Assembly (NCBI RefSeq): GCF_950023065.1
Contig: NC_088679.1
Location: 79,112,001-79,176,000, forward strand
Direction of reading: 5' to 3'
Length of the DNA stretch: 64,000 nt
From: Planococcus citri
Lineage: Eukaryota; Arthropoda; Insecta; Hemiptera; Pseudococcidae
Shown: positions 47,901 through 57,100 of the stretch, in pieces
Layout of the letters: each line of letters opens with the position of its first letter
How positions within the stretch are numbered: the first letter of the stretch is position 1
The notes under the pieces: model-generated
The model's input: only the letters and a program-made list of their open reading frames with translations
The model's database searches: none
What the model was told of the DNA's origin: nothing
Made by a program: the position numbers and the translations under genes

Positions 47901-50643
47901 CCACAAAAAGCTGAAAATCTAGAACAACAAACTATCAAGAGAAGTGAAGAGGATACAAACCCTTTTCTGGAAGTGGATGAGTTCAAAAAATGAACAAGAC
48001 AAAGGAAGCTACAAAGAACAGTGCTGCAAGACAAAAAAGATGATAAGAGAAACATGCCAGGAACAATACAAAAGGTTTGTGGCAAACATGGAGAGGGGCA
48101 CATATAAATAAACTTTTTTGAAATCCTGAGGAAAATTGAAGTGAATGAACAAATAGTACGCCTAATTGAAGAAATATACACGGATAATGTAATAAGAGTA
48201 AGATCTGGAAACATGTCGGAAGCAAAGAAGATAGGAAGAGGAGTAAGACAGGGATGCCCAATGTCATGTAGTCTGTTCAACATCTACTTTGATGACATGA
48301 TTAAAGAATGGCTGAAAACCAAGCCAAAAGGGCTAGACATCAACAACACCCATGTCAATACCTTGCTGTTTGCTGATGATCAGGTGGTCTTTGCTGACAA
48401 CTAAGGTGACTTGCAGAGAGCAATGCACAACCTTCAGAAAGTAGCTGATAAGTACGGAATGAGAATCTCATTGTCAAAAACAAAGGTGATGGCCTTCGAG
48501 GGGAAAGAGCTAATACGCAGTAAAATTGTTGTTAATGGACTGCCAGTGGAACAAGTTAAAAGCTTTAAAAATCTCGGATGTGAGCTGTCATATGAAGGAG
48601 AAGTTGACGTACAACTTAGGATCAGTAAATTCTTGAGAGTAAGCGGAGGTATAAACCGAGCCATACCTCCAAGAAAAGTCAGAGCCGAAACTCAAATAAG
48701 ATAAGAATCTACAATATGCTGGCAAGACCAATGCTGCTATATGGAAGTGAAACATGGACAATGAGAAAGGATTTATAAAAAGCTGAGTAACCGCAGAGGA
48801 AATGAGATTCATGCGAGCCACAGCAGGATATACTAGACAAGATAGGAAACGGAACGAAGACATCCTCAGGGAGCTAGGAGCAGAGCCAATCATTAGACGA
48901 GTGAAAGATTACAGAAAGAAATTCTTTAAACTAATTTCAATACGATAGGCAGTCGACTGCAGGTAGATTTCAAGTCGTATTGGAAATTGGAGCCTTCAAC
49001 GAGTTTTTGAAAATTACTGGAGCCTCCAGTAAATTTTTGAAACTTGCAATTTCTACAAACTTTCATCGAATGGAGTTGGAAAGCCGAAAGTTAATTCGGA
49101 TACAGTTTGTGATTTTGAAAAACAAAAGCTTCTAAAAATCTGCTGGAGACTCCAAAACGGATTGAAACTGCCTACGATCCACCTCAGAATAATGTCAATA
49201 ATGGGGTGTCTCTGTTTGGTAAAATTTTATGGAAATTTCAAGCATTGAAAAATCTCCTGGAGGCTCCGGTAATTTCCAATAAGTCGCTGGAGGCTCCAAA
49301 ACAACATGAAATCTACCGCCAGTCGACTTGATAGCGTATTGTAATTAGTATAGTATACAGATCGAATTATGTCCCAAATTTCAGCTTTATAGCTCGATTT
49401 GGTAACATTTTGATTTTTTTCTCATTTTTGGCAAAAATTTGATTTTTAAAAATTCACCAAAAATCGAAAAATATATTTCAACTGGACTGGTCATGCTTAT
49501 AGGAAATTTCACGTACCAATCTGAACAAATAATGTGACATTCAGCTTTCCCCCAATTTTTTCGATGTTCGACTAAAATTTTTGCTAAAATGACTGGACTA
49601 AGCTGATAATTTTTTTTTTTTGAAAATTTCTCACTTCTGTGTTGAAATTCTGGCCTCTTTTTAAATAAGAAAAAAAATGAAAAAAATAATTAAAGCTGGT
49701 GATTCTTTCAAAAAATTGTTCTTTTCTGTGCCAAACCCCCGTTCAAGAGAAAACCTCCACAGGTCTCCCAAACAGTGCTGATCCTACAGTATCGAGCTTC
49801 CTATAATTACATAAGTCTAACTCCAATTTTTGAATTTTTCCTACCTAAAGGAGGGGTGAAAGTGCTCCACTCAAGGGGATCAATATTGTTTGAGTGTTGA
49901 GAGAGGTTTATATCTTAAAAACGGGATAAATCAGAAAGATTCTAATAAAATAAACAATTTTTAAAAATTTTTACCAACTCAAATTTCACTTTTTTAATTT
50001 TTTATCCAATTTTGAGATCAAGAACGAAAAAATAGAGAAATAGTCAAGAAAGAATTCGAAACCTTCAACAGAACACCGCGCCGGTCTGCATTAAAAAACA
50101 ATATTTTTGATAGGTAGATTCATTACCATAACTGCGTCGACTTTTTCTTTAATCAATTTATTCATACGAACAACAATGGTGTTGAGGATTTCTGTGCCAT
50201 TTGTCGGCTCTACACTCGCGTTCATGTCTACATATCTCTGTAAAAAACAGAAAATTCTTTGTGGATTAAAGACCGAAGATCCATGACAGAGTAGATACTA
50301 GCGACAACTTGTACAATAATTACTTGTTTGATATCTTGCAATTTGGTAACTCTTTCCCCAATTTTCCAAAGCTCGTTGCCGATATCATTTGCCCAATTGA
50401 GTACTACACTGGAAAGTACATAAAAACCATCACACATTATAACGTACACCAAACTTTGACAAAATGTTGGATTAAGTTAATATCTCCTCTACTTGATTCT
50501 ACCTATTTTAAAACTTACTCTGTCTCGGTTTCAGTTTTCGGAATATTGTTATCATTTTCATCGGCCGATACAAGTTGAACAGCGAATATTGTAAAAAAAA
50601 CTACGTTAATTAAAAATAAATAATAATTTCTAAACGCCAGCAT
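29968..50643 (-). CDS. Voltage-gated calcium channel subunit alpha-2/delta, paralogue B (27 exons)
   Basis: Tandem paralogue of gene A and same predicted role. Exons: 50643-50519, 50408-50324, 50237-50127, 45099-44826, 44683-44552, 44463-44204, 44110-44000, 43897-43687, 41026-40890, 40785-40636, 40520-40440, 40359-40285, 40176-40069, 39971-39897, 37683-37554, 37428-37371, 37275-37103, 36998-36948, 36833-36752, 36347-36264, 34556-34447, 34360-34221, 34094-33840, 33752-33620, 33406-33196, 30434-30179, 30084-29968. About 1244 aa with no internal stop. It has a hydrophobic signal peptide, NWANDIGNELW near the N-terminus, a VWA domain with MIDAS variant DNSGT (A has DNSGS), MIGVAAIDVPVADF, GVNGYAFIVTNNGYLLFHPD, RYITASHAIF, IPRTNLILISL, then EPCGSN and a hydrophobic tail. 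Intron positions and phases match gene A almost one for one. Exon 8 ends at a GC donor (43681-43686). Overall identity to A looks modest, so the duplication is not recent. Confidence 0.92.
30435..31590. other. Left part of the penultimate intron of gene B
   Basis: No gene seen. Contains a G-rich stretch near 30480, some degenerate AT sequence, and simple A-rich repeats 'aataaaaaaa' near 31440-31490. Confidence 0.5.
31596..33007. mobile_element. 1.4 kb palindromic element in gene B intron
   Basis: Ends with TAAGTGAGAAACCCGCAATC on the left and the complement of TAAGTAAGAAACCCGCAATC on the right. The arms are about 700 bp, clearly complementary but diverged more than those of 26099-26971. The interior repeats 'cgctgaacacgaatatgacg' several times on both strands, with G-rich/C-rich pairs. 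It lies in the intron between exons 33406-33196 and 30434-30179. Related fragments occur near 16880-17060. No transposase is present. Confidence 0.78.
34680..36040. repeat. Minisatellite of 'tgacaattgtgccaaaaatggacacttttt' units
   Basis: About 1.3 kb of imperfect tandem units of about 30-34 bp. The unit core, TTGACAATTGTG, is partly self-complementary around CAATTG. A higher-order repeat of roughly 650 bp is visible: the part around 35000-35260 recurs around 35430-35640 and again around 35790-35950, each ending in 'ctcaaagatggatcctttttcac'. It fills most of the gene B intron between exons 36347-36264 and 34556-34447. The many frames through it are repeat translation, not genes. Confidence 0.85.
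37950..39650 (-). pseudogene. Decayed Jockey-type non-LTR retrotransposon
   Basis: Minus-strand fragments of one reverse transcriptase in successive frames. From 5' to 3' they are MPQGSGLSPILFNIYTND followed by the YADD catalytic box (about 39052-38940), then LTYQQHCEKTKMK...KLVGSRRG and LALCYSVAEYACPAWGQS (38720-38320), then a C-terminal region with LADDDLCECGEVQDD (38350-37955). Stops and frameshifts separate the pieces, so it is dead. Upstream sequence to about 39650 still resembles the thumb and palm region. It is in the same orientation as the host gene, in the intron between exons 39971-39897 and 37683-37554. Confidence 0.82.
41270..41685. repeat. Degenerate 'aaaattnccaaaaagt' repeat beside array 2
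   Basis: Same family as 5600-6200 and 13390-14830, in units of about 32 bp. It ends where the GGTCANTGACC array begins, reproducing the order seen in gene A. Confidence 0.6.
41695..43030. repeat. Minisatellite carrying GGTCANTGACC palindromes (array 2)
   Basis: About 1.3 kb of units such as 'caggtcagtgaccttaggaggacattaggcagg' and 'gatgaccttgagaagccagaggtg'. Of about 26 palindromic positions, more than half match GGTCANTGACC exactly, and the rest differ by one or two bases. From 41856 to about 42470 there is an exact 194-bp higher-order period, with GGTCAGTGACC at 41856, 42050, 42244 and 42438. The array lies in the gene B intron between exons 43897-43687 and 41026-40890. It shares unit vocabulary ('gaccttgagaggccagacagg') with array 1 in gene A. 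Confidence 0.87.
43031..43680. other. Intron of gene B right of array 2
   Basis: AT-rich sequence with three loosely repeated units ('aaatttgtgtgacctaat...ttttttga', about 110 bp each, 43100-43380) and a poly-C run near 43420. No gene. Confidence 0.45.
45432..47560 (+). pseudogene. Decayed RTE/craft-like reverse transcriptase, split by a hAT MITE
   Basis: Plus-strand RT pieces in order: NAKAPGEDGIPTELYKYASG (about 45540), a frameshifted NYRGISLLNT and SQNGFRKGRSCTDY region (45720-45900), then GVCQGCPLSCVLFNMY and the LFADDQAVLAE catalytic box (46107-46600), YLGNTISYQGEVDVG, and YGSEVWALKKSDKRRIT. The frame is interrupted at 46614-47223 by a hAT-type element and continues as AAEMKFMRRTAGVTLRD to GRPRRKL (47230-47480), ending in a GAC-rich tail near 47550. 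There are several frameshifts and stops. It is antisense to the host gene. Confidence 0.85.
46614..47223. mobile_element. 610-bp hAT-type MITE with 8-bp target duplication
   Basis: Terminal inverted repeats CAGGGGTGCTAACC...GGTTAGCACCCCTG, flanked by the exact 8-bp duplication GAATAACG (46606-46613 and 47224-47231). CAGGGGTG ends with 8-bp duplications are diagnostic of the hAT superfamily. The interior is largely palindromic, made of repeats of 'ggttttcggtttttt' and its complement. No transposase. Removing it with one duplication restores the reverse transcriptase frame, so it inserted after the retrotransposon. Confidence 0.93.
47700..48950 (+). pseudogene. Second, internally deleted reverse transcriptase copy
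   Basis: Related to, but distinct from, the preceding copy. A pre-RT region (EWVCLKTVVQRAA, then a stop, then EALGKR, about 47820-47880) is followed by a deletion of the first RT motifs. Then come VNEQIVRLIEEIYTDNV, GVRQGCPMSCSLFNIY, the LFADDQVVFAD box (48123-48402) with an in-frame stop, and MRISLSKTKVMAFEGKEL to about 48704. A degraded C-terminal tail follows to about 48940. Nonfunctional. Confidence 0.8.
49601..50120. other. Intron 3 of gene B, right end
   Basis: AT-rich intronic sequence before exon 50237-50127. No gene or named repeat seen. Confidence 0.5.
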
Positions 50644-51424
50644 TTTGAAAACTATCAACAGATGTATTCTAAGCAACACAATAGTACGTATTTGAAATGA
50701 ATAAAATTGACTATAGCAGGTAACATGGCGTGATAATGATTAATTAAATTTTTACTCGTGTTTGAGCCATGCCATGGTGCCTATAAAAAAAAACGATCGG
50801 CCGGTTCGGCGACAATCCGACGACCACAAGCGTGTAATATTTTGGTCCCACTAAAACGCTTTTTGTGTTATTTTATTTTTAACCACGTCTTAGGCCGATG
50901 TGCTCATGAAGGAAAATACTCGATCGTAGTTCGCATGTGCGATGAGGAAGCTGTGGAAAACGATGGTCTAATTTTACCCTTATAATATTGTTAGTTCAAA
51001 CGTCTGGCGTACGATCGTGTCGTGTATTCGGGTACCTACTTGTGTATCTGTATGTACTGATCAGATGTTGTTTTGGTGTGAGGAGAGGGAGCGAGGGAGC
51101 TAACTTTGTTATTTTTCTAATGTAATGTAGGTACTTATGTGTTCTGAATTGCTTTGAAGTATAGGTACTTTGAAGTGTTTACAACAAATCGTATTGATTT
51201 TTTAAGGATGTTGAACTAATGTGGTCAATTATCGTTGGAAAAAATCCAATATCAAACACTTGTAAAGCTCTTTCCTAAAGGAATAAAAAACAGCTTGCAA
51301 TAAAATTAAGTACAAAAAAAGTAATTTTTATTCTCATACACTAGAAAAAAAATAATAAATAATACATGACTTAAACGTGGAATTTCAACGAATAAAATTA
51401 ATATCGACGAATTAATAATACTCT
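50644..51424. promoter_or_regulatory. Region between gene B start and FNTB stop
   Basis: Holds the promoter of gene B (upstream of its ATG at 50643) and the 3' UTR of FNTB. GC-rich words (gatcggccggttcggcgac, near 50795) occur about 150 bp upstream of the gene B start. A minus-strand AATAAA at 51327-51332, about 95 nt after the FNTB stop, is a plausible poly(A) signal for FNTB. No further gene seen. Confidence 0.45.
51327..51332 (-). terminator. Candidate polyadenylation signal of FNTB
   Basis: AATAAA on the minus strand, about 95 nt downstream of the TGA at 51425-51427. Confidence 0.4.
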
Positions 51425-53311
51425 TCAAGCGTTTCGAAAAAATTGCATCGCAAATTTAACGCAATTGTGAACTAGATTGTACAAAGGATGCACTGGCATC
51501 TGAAATAAAATTATCCCATTAGTCATACCTACGTGAAAATGACAATGCGATGATTTTTTTTTTACTTACAAGTAGATTAGATTTTTGACCTACGACATCG
51601 ACTTCGCTACTTGGCAAATGTTGCGAAACAGAAAGACCACTAAGTGTGTAACAACTATGATATACGTCTCGAGGTCTGTGAACAATACGTATATAGCGAA
51701 CATTAATTAAGATGAAGAATTATACATATTAGGGTGGTAATTTTCTTTCGATGTAGACGTACTTTCCAGGTTTATCGAGTAGACCACCGGAAGGGTGTTG
51801 ACAGCATATTAAAATGTATTCTTGTAAGGCTCGATGACTAAATAAATGTTTAGATATTGCCTGTTCATCTTCTGAAATTGTTATCGAAAATATTAAATGG
51901 AATTAATTAATTTTTGCATCGTACTCTCGCATGAGGTGGTATTATTATTGTTTACCTAAGAGATTGAAATTTGCATACATGACTGAGAACACAGCTCCTT
52001 GCCAAAATGAATAACAACCGTCTACTAATTTATTCGTTCTTCCTTGGAAACCTCCTTCGAACGAAGTCTGCTTATTAACGCACCATCTCTGAAACAGTTT
52101 CAAAAAAAAAACCTTCGTTAGAATCGTTGAATTGGAAAGAAAAAGTTAAACTAGTTGAAAATCATCGCAATACCAATAAAGCTTTCATATCGCACAAATG
52201 CATCGAATTCAGAAGAGTTAAAGCAGCTACTCCACAAAAAGTATACCCTCCATGAGCTTCCATTCCTGGACAGCCGGAAAATCCTCCTTCGTAAGTCTGG
52301 CAACTGTATCGAACACGAACGAATTTTTTTTACAAAATCGAGTCTAAATATTTCACCCACGATGAGATAAAAATCATAAATCTTACGCCACTATCCATTC
52401 GGCAGTATTTTGAAAAAGTTTATCAGTTTTTAAATTAATTAACGAAGCTACAGACGCGGCGCAGTAAGCTCCTCGAATATCAACTTCGCCATCTACTTCC
52501 AAACAGAATGCTCCCGATTTACATTTCGTCGACCATAGGAAATTTAATAATGTTTCGCTGAAAGATACGAGAAACGTTAATATTTTGTATTTTTTTTTTT
52601 GATTTAAGGTTCATTTCAAGAGTACCGATTGATAATGCGGAGTGCTTCTTCGCTGTTCAAACAACATAACGCGTTGACTGCTGCGTAGGTTGATGCTAAA
52701 TGAGGTGCTTGGCCTGGGCCTCCTCCGAATCCTCCTTGAGGAGATTGACATCTGTTGAAAAAAAAATCAGTATTACGAAGAGGTAGGTAAATATACGTGC
52801 AATGAGGTTTGATAAATTGATAGAAAATTGAGGCACCTTTCTAAAAATTTAAATACGTTGGTTTTCAATTGATCAGGTAATTGGTGTTTCATTAAATTCA
52901 ACGAATGACAGATCCAATAACACATCCACGTACGACTGGCATCCAAACACTGAAACGAACATCGTGATGATTATTTTGAAAAAATATATAATGAAGTAGT
53001 TGATCGTTCTCTACTCACGATATAAGTTGACGGTAAGTGAGTTAGAGATTTAGTCAGGTAATCTATGTGTTCTGCAGCTAGTAAAACTGGTGCATCCGGA
53101 TCTATTTCTATTTTTTCGGCGTATATTCGAAATATACTTTCGATGGAATTTTCAACGATGATCTAAAACGTGAATCACAGGATGAGTAATCAGTTGTGAA
53201 AGAAATTAGGAATTTGACCATCGTCGTGATCAGACTTACTTGTTCTTGCGAGGTGACGGTTTTGAACCCTTCATCGTTCGTTCTACTTCGTTGAACATTC
53301 AAGAAATCCAT
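51425..53311 (-). CDS. FNTB: Protein farnesyltransferase subunit beta (10 exons)
   Basis: Catalytic beta subunit of the zinc enzyme that transfers farnesyl to C-terminal CaaX cysteines of Ras-type and other proteins in the cytosol, working as a heterodimer with the alpha subunit. Exons: 53311-53240, 53162-53019, 52949-52837, 52751-52626, 52557-52387, 52303-52174, 52088-51956, 51871-51763, 51675-51570, 51499-51425. All phases agree, giving about 392 aa (human 437). Features: FKTVTSQEQ near the N-terminus, the prenyltransferase repeats CQSPQGGFGGGPGQAPHLA and CQTYEGGFSGCPGMEAHGGY, SFEGGFQGRTNKLVDGCYSF, GGLLDKPGK and DVYHSCYTLSGLS. The zinc ligands of the family are present (Asp and Cys of VDGC near residues 275 and 277, His of YHSC near 339). 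The start ATG at 53311 is my choice; the frame extends upstream (VLNRVTQLF), so an earlier start or leader exon is possible. Confidence 0.95.
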
Positions 53312-54112
53312 GAAGAGTTGTGTTACACGATTGAGAACCTGAGAATTATGAAAATAGATAGCATGAATGAATGGATGGGTACGAAATTTAAGCGAATAAT
53401 TTATGAAACTGACAGCTAAAATGAGTTGATGATTCAATTTTTCGGTAGATTTGAGGTCGGTTGGATTACTTTACTTTTTACAAAGGTGCTTCTCTTCGCG
53501 TAAATGTCAAAAGAACTGAAAATTTGAAATTTTTGCAGCTTGGTTTTCGAAAAAAAAATTTCCAAGTGTTTTGGTGATAAGAAAAGAATCATGAATCAAA
53601 AAAACCGAAGTGAACGAACGAAATGAATCGAAATTATTTTATTCCATGATACTTTTTTTCCGAAACGAAATAGTTGGTAACATTTATTCCCATTCATCGT
53701 ATGAAAACAATGTTACCAACATACATTCATTGTAGCGAACAAATGCTGCTCGTCGATGGTTCCTTTGTAATCCGCTAGGTTCGCTAGTTACTTTTATTGA
53801 AAATTTCATGAAAAGTAATAGTACTATTTTTAACCGCTAGGTTCGTTAACTACTTGGAAACTATGCACCCAAATAATGTGTTTTATTCGTTTTAGTTGTT
53901 ATCGCGTGTTATCGCCGAGTTTTGTCATCAAATCAAAGGTGCTTTGATTGCAACAGGCACGTTGTACTTTATAACACTCGGCTGATCTGGGATTATTACC
54001 ATGTTTCGTCATTTCTGAGTCGATTCCATGGGATATTTGGTATGTAACGACGCATGACTATCTACTTAGAAAAGCTAACTCAATTCCGGTGTGTGCGAAA
54101 AAGCAATTCAAC
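53312..54112. promoter_or_regulatory. Divergent promoter region between FNTB and ValRS
   Basis: The two start codons face away from each other 0.8 kb apart, so the region probably acts as a bidirectional promoter with leader sequence for both genes. A directly repeated 12-mer CCGCTAGGTTCG lies at 53772-53783 and 53834-53845. I recognise no named element. Confidence 0.5.
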
Positions 54113-57100
54113 ATGAATCAAACAACCGAAAACGCGCCTCCAAAAAGTGCCAAACAGTTGGAGAAAGAAGCCAAGAAACTCGCCAAACTCGAGAAATTCA
54201 AGCAGAAACAAGAACAGAAATCAGCGAAAGTCAGCACCGATTCAAATGAAGTAAGTCTTAATCACGGTTGATCCGTTATTCGAACACATAATTAGAAATT
54301 TCATTAACACGATATTACTTTGATAGAAAAAAGATAAGAAGAAGCCTCAGAAGAAGGAAAATGTGGAATACAAGGATGAAACTGTACCTGGAATGAAGAA
54401 GGATTTGTCTCAGGCTATGCCGGATACTTACAATCCTGCTTATGTGGAGTCTGCCTGGTACGCTTGGTGGGAGAAAGAGGGATTCTTCAAACCCGAATAT
54501 GGCGTAAGATTAATTTCTACTATTCCTCTTCATCTGTATTTATATCATATAATAATAAATTGCTTAATATTGTAGAGAAAGTCGTTGCGGAACTGCAGCA
54601 ATGGAAGATTCGTAATGGTGATTCCTCCTCCTAACGTAACTGGAACGTTACATGTAGGACATGCTCTAACTAACGCTATAGAAGATGCTTTAACAAGATG
54701 GTAAGTTCTTGTTGATTTTTCTCGTATGAAATTTATTCGGTCATTTTGATCAATCATTGGTATTTTGCAGGAATCGAATGAAAGGTCGATTAACTCTGTG
54801 GACTCCTGGATGCGATCATGCTGGAATCGCCACCCAAGTAGTAGTTGAAAAGAAATTATGGCGAGAATGTAAAAAAACTCGTCACGATATCGGTAGAGAA
54901 GAATTCATCAAGAAAATATGGGAATGGAGAAACGAGTTAGTAAATCAATATTCAACTTATGCTACGGTCGTTGAAATATTTTTCAAGTAAACGAGTTTTT
55001 TTTTTTGTGTAGGAAAGGAGACAGGATTTATCTGCAACTGCGCAGATTGGGATCTTCTTTAGATTGGGAGCGAGCCAGTTTCACTATGGATCCTAATCTT
55101 TCCAGAGCTGTTACCGAAGCATTCGTTCGGCTTTACGAAGAAGGTGACATATATCGCAGTAATAGACTGGTGAATTGGTCTTGTACGTTGAAATCTGCCA
55201 TTTCTGATATCGAGGTACCTGATAAATTCAATCAAATTCTATAATTTTACCTTAACCAGTTCATAACTGACTAAAATTCATCGTACTCGATTTCAATCGA
55301 CAGGTAGATAAAGTAGAATTACCAGGCCGAACATTCCTTTCAATTCCCGGTTACAACGATAAAATTGAATTCGGTGTTTTGATATACTTCGCCTACGAAG
55401 TAGCTCGTGACTCGGAAAAGGATGAAAAAGAGTACGTCACTGTGGCCACTACTCGTATCGAAACGATGCTCGGAGACGTAGCTATCGCAGTTCATCCTCA
55501 AGATGACAGATACAAGCATTTGCATGGTAAATTCGTCGTGCATCCATTTTGCGATCGAAGAATTCCCATAATATGCGACGATTTCGTGGAAAAAGATTTC
55601 GGAACTGGTGAGTTCATCGTAGTATGTATTATGTTCGATCGTTATCGATAGAATGAAAAATTTAATGCGATATCGTTTCGTAGGCGTTGTTAAAATCACT
55701 CCAGCTCACGATCCCAATGATTACGAAGTAGGAAAACGACATAACTTACCATTCCTTACGATACTCAGTGACGAAGGATTGATCGTCGGAGATTGTGCCC
55801 AGTTCAACGTGAGTTCTATTTTAACCCCATCTTAGTGTATTATCAATGTTCAGCGTTAATTTTTTGCGATTTTTTTTGGTGTAGGGAATGAAACGATTCG
55901 ATGCTAGAAAAACAGTTTTGGAAGCACTGAAACAGAAAGGATTGTATCGTGAAACGAAAGACAATCCTATGGTGGTACCGGTGTGTAATCGATCGAAAGA
56001 TATTATCGAACCTTTAATCAAACCTCAATGGTTGGTAAACGTATTTTTTTAACGTTGACTCGTTGAATACACGATGAAATAAACATTCTTAATACGATTT
56101 CTGTTACTCTAGGTACGTAAAATGCGATAAAATGGCCGAACTAGCGTTGAAAGCTGTTCAAGACGGAGAGCTAAAAATAACACCGAGTAATCATATCAAA
56201 ATATGGAACCATTGGATGGAAAATATTAGGTTAGCATCGTTATTTTTTTTAAAAATTAATATCCTATCCGAGTTTATTTTTATCAATTGCGTGTTCGTTT
56301 AAATTACAGAGACTGGTGTGTTTCGCGGCAGCTGTGGTGGGGACATCGTATACCAGCTTATCGTATCATTATCGATTCCAGTGAAAATTGCTCTGTCGTA
56401 AGTTACTAATTAGAAGAAATTATTATCGTTTGATAATATTCGCTGTTCTAGGAATAACCAATGTGTTGTAATTGCAGAATGAAGACGAGCAGTGGATTTG
56501 TGGTCGAAATGAGCAAGAGGCTAAAGAAAAAGCAGCCAAGAAATTTGGAATACGCGTTGATAAAATAACTTTGGAGCAGGATAGCGATGTTTTGGATACT
56601 TGGTTTTCTTCGGCTTTGTTTCCGTTTTCTGTGTTTGGCTGGCCTGATGAAGTTAGCATCTATTTTATATCATTTATCAAAGAGGAACTTTTTCAACTGG
56701 CACTCTGTAATTTGAACGAAACCGACTTAGACAGAAAGAGTATGCGCTGGAGATCATTTTTGGCTAATTTTAAAAACTTTTCTTTTTTATATTGTTTTTT
56801 TTTCATTTTTTTTTTTAAAGAAGTGGTCTAGTTTGAGTTGGGTAGAAAAAAAATAATGTGCTGAAGATCATTTTTGGATTTTTGAAGAATTTTTAAAAAT
56901 TCCAAAAACAACTTTTTTATGGAATTTGATTTTTTTTTGGACAAAGTGATCCTGTTTGAGTTAGATAGAAAGAGCATGTGCTGGAAATCATTTTTGGTAG
57001 ATTTAAAAAATTTAAAAATTTGAAAAAAATCAACTTTTGTATAAAATTTGATTTTTTTTTTTTGAACAAAGTGATCCAGTTTGAACAATTTCATTAATTC

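Larger units (their letters stand above)
45356..49600. mobile_element. Foldback element split by retrotransposon insertion
   Basis: The sequence at 45356-45431 (gtccagtcattttagcaaaa... tgttcaga) is the reverse complement of 49503-49600. The right half, 48940-49500, is clearly related to the palindromic element at 57174-59001: it shares 'ctggagcctccagtaaatttttgaaactt' and a 'cccaaatttcagctttnnng...ttcaccaaaaatcgaaaaa' block. The left arm is cut off at about 45431, where a reverse transcriptase begins. I read this as an old palindromic element with non-LTR retrotransposon sequence inserted in it, inside the 5 kb intron 3 of gene B. Confidence 0.6.

Noticed and set aside
47879..48283. 134-codon minus-strand frame rich in Leu, Ser and Cys resembling a membrane protein
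   Set aside because: It is the antisense of a decayed reverse transcriptase; hydrophobicity arises from the complement of Lys/Glu-rich codons.
54089..54112. Upstream non-ATG (GTG) extension of ValRS
   Set aside because: A eukaryotic start at the ATG at 54113 is the simpler reading, and the eight extra codons have no counterpart I know.
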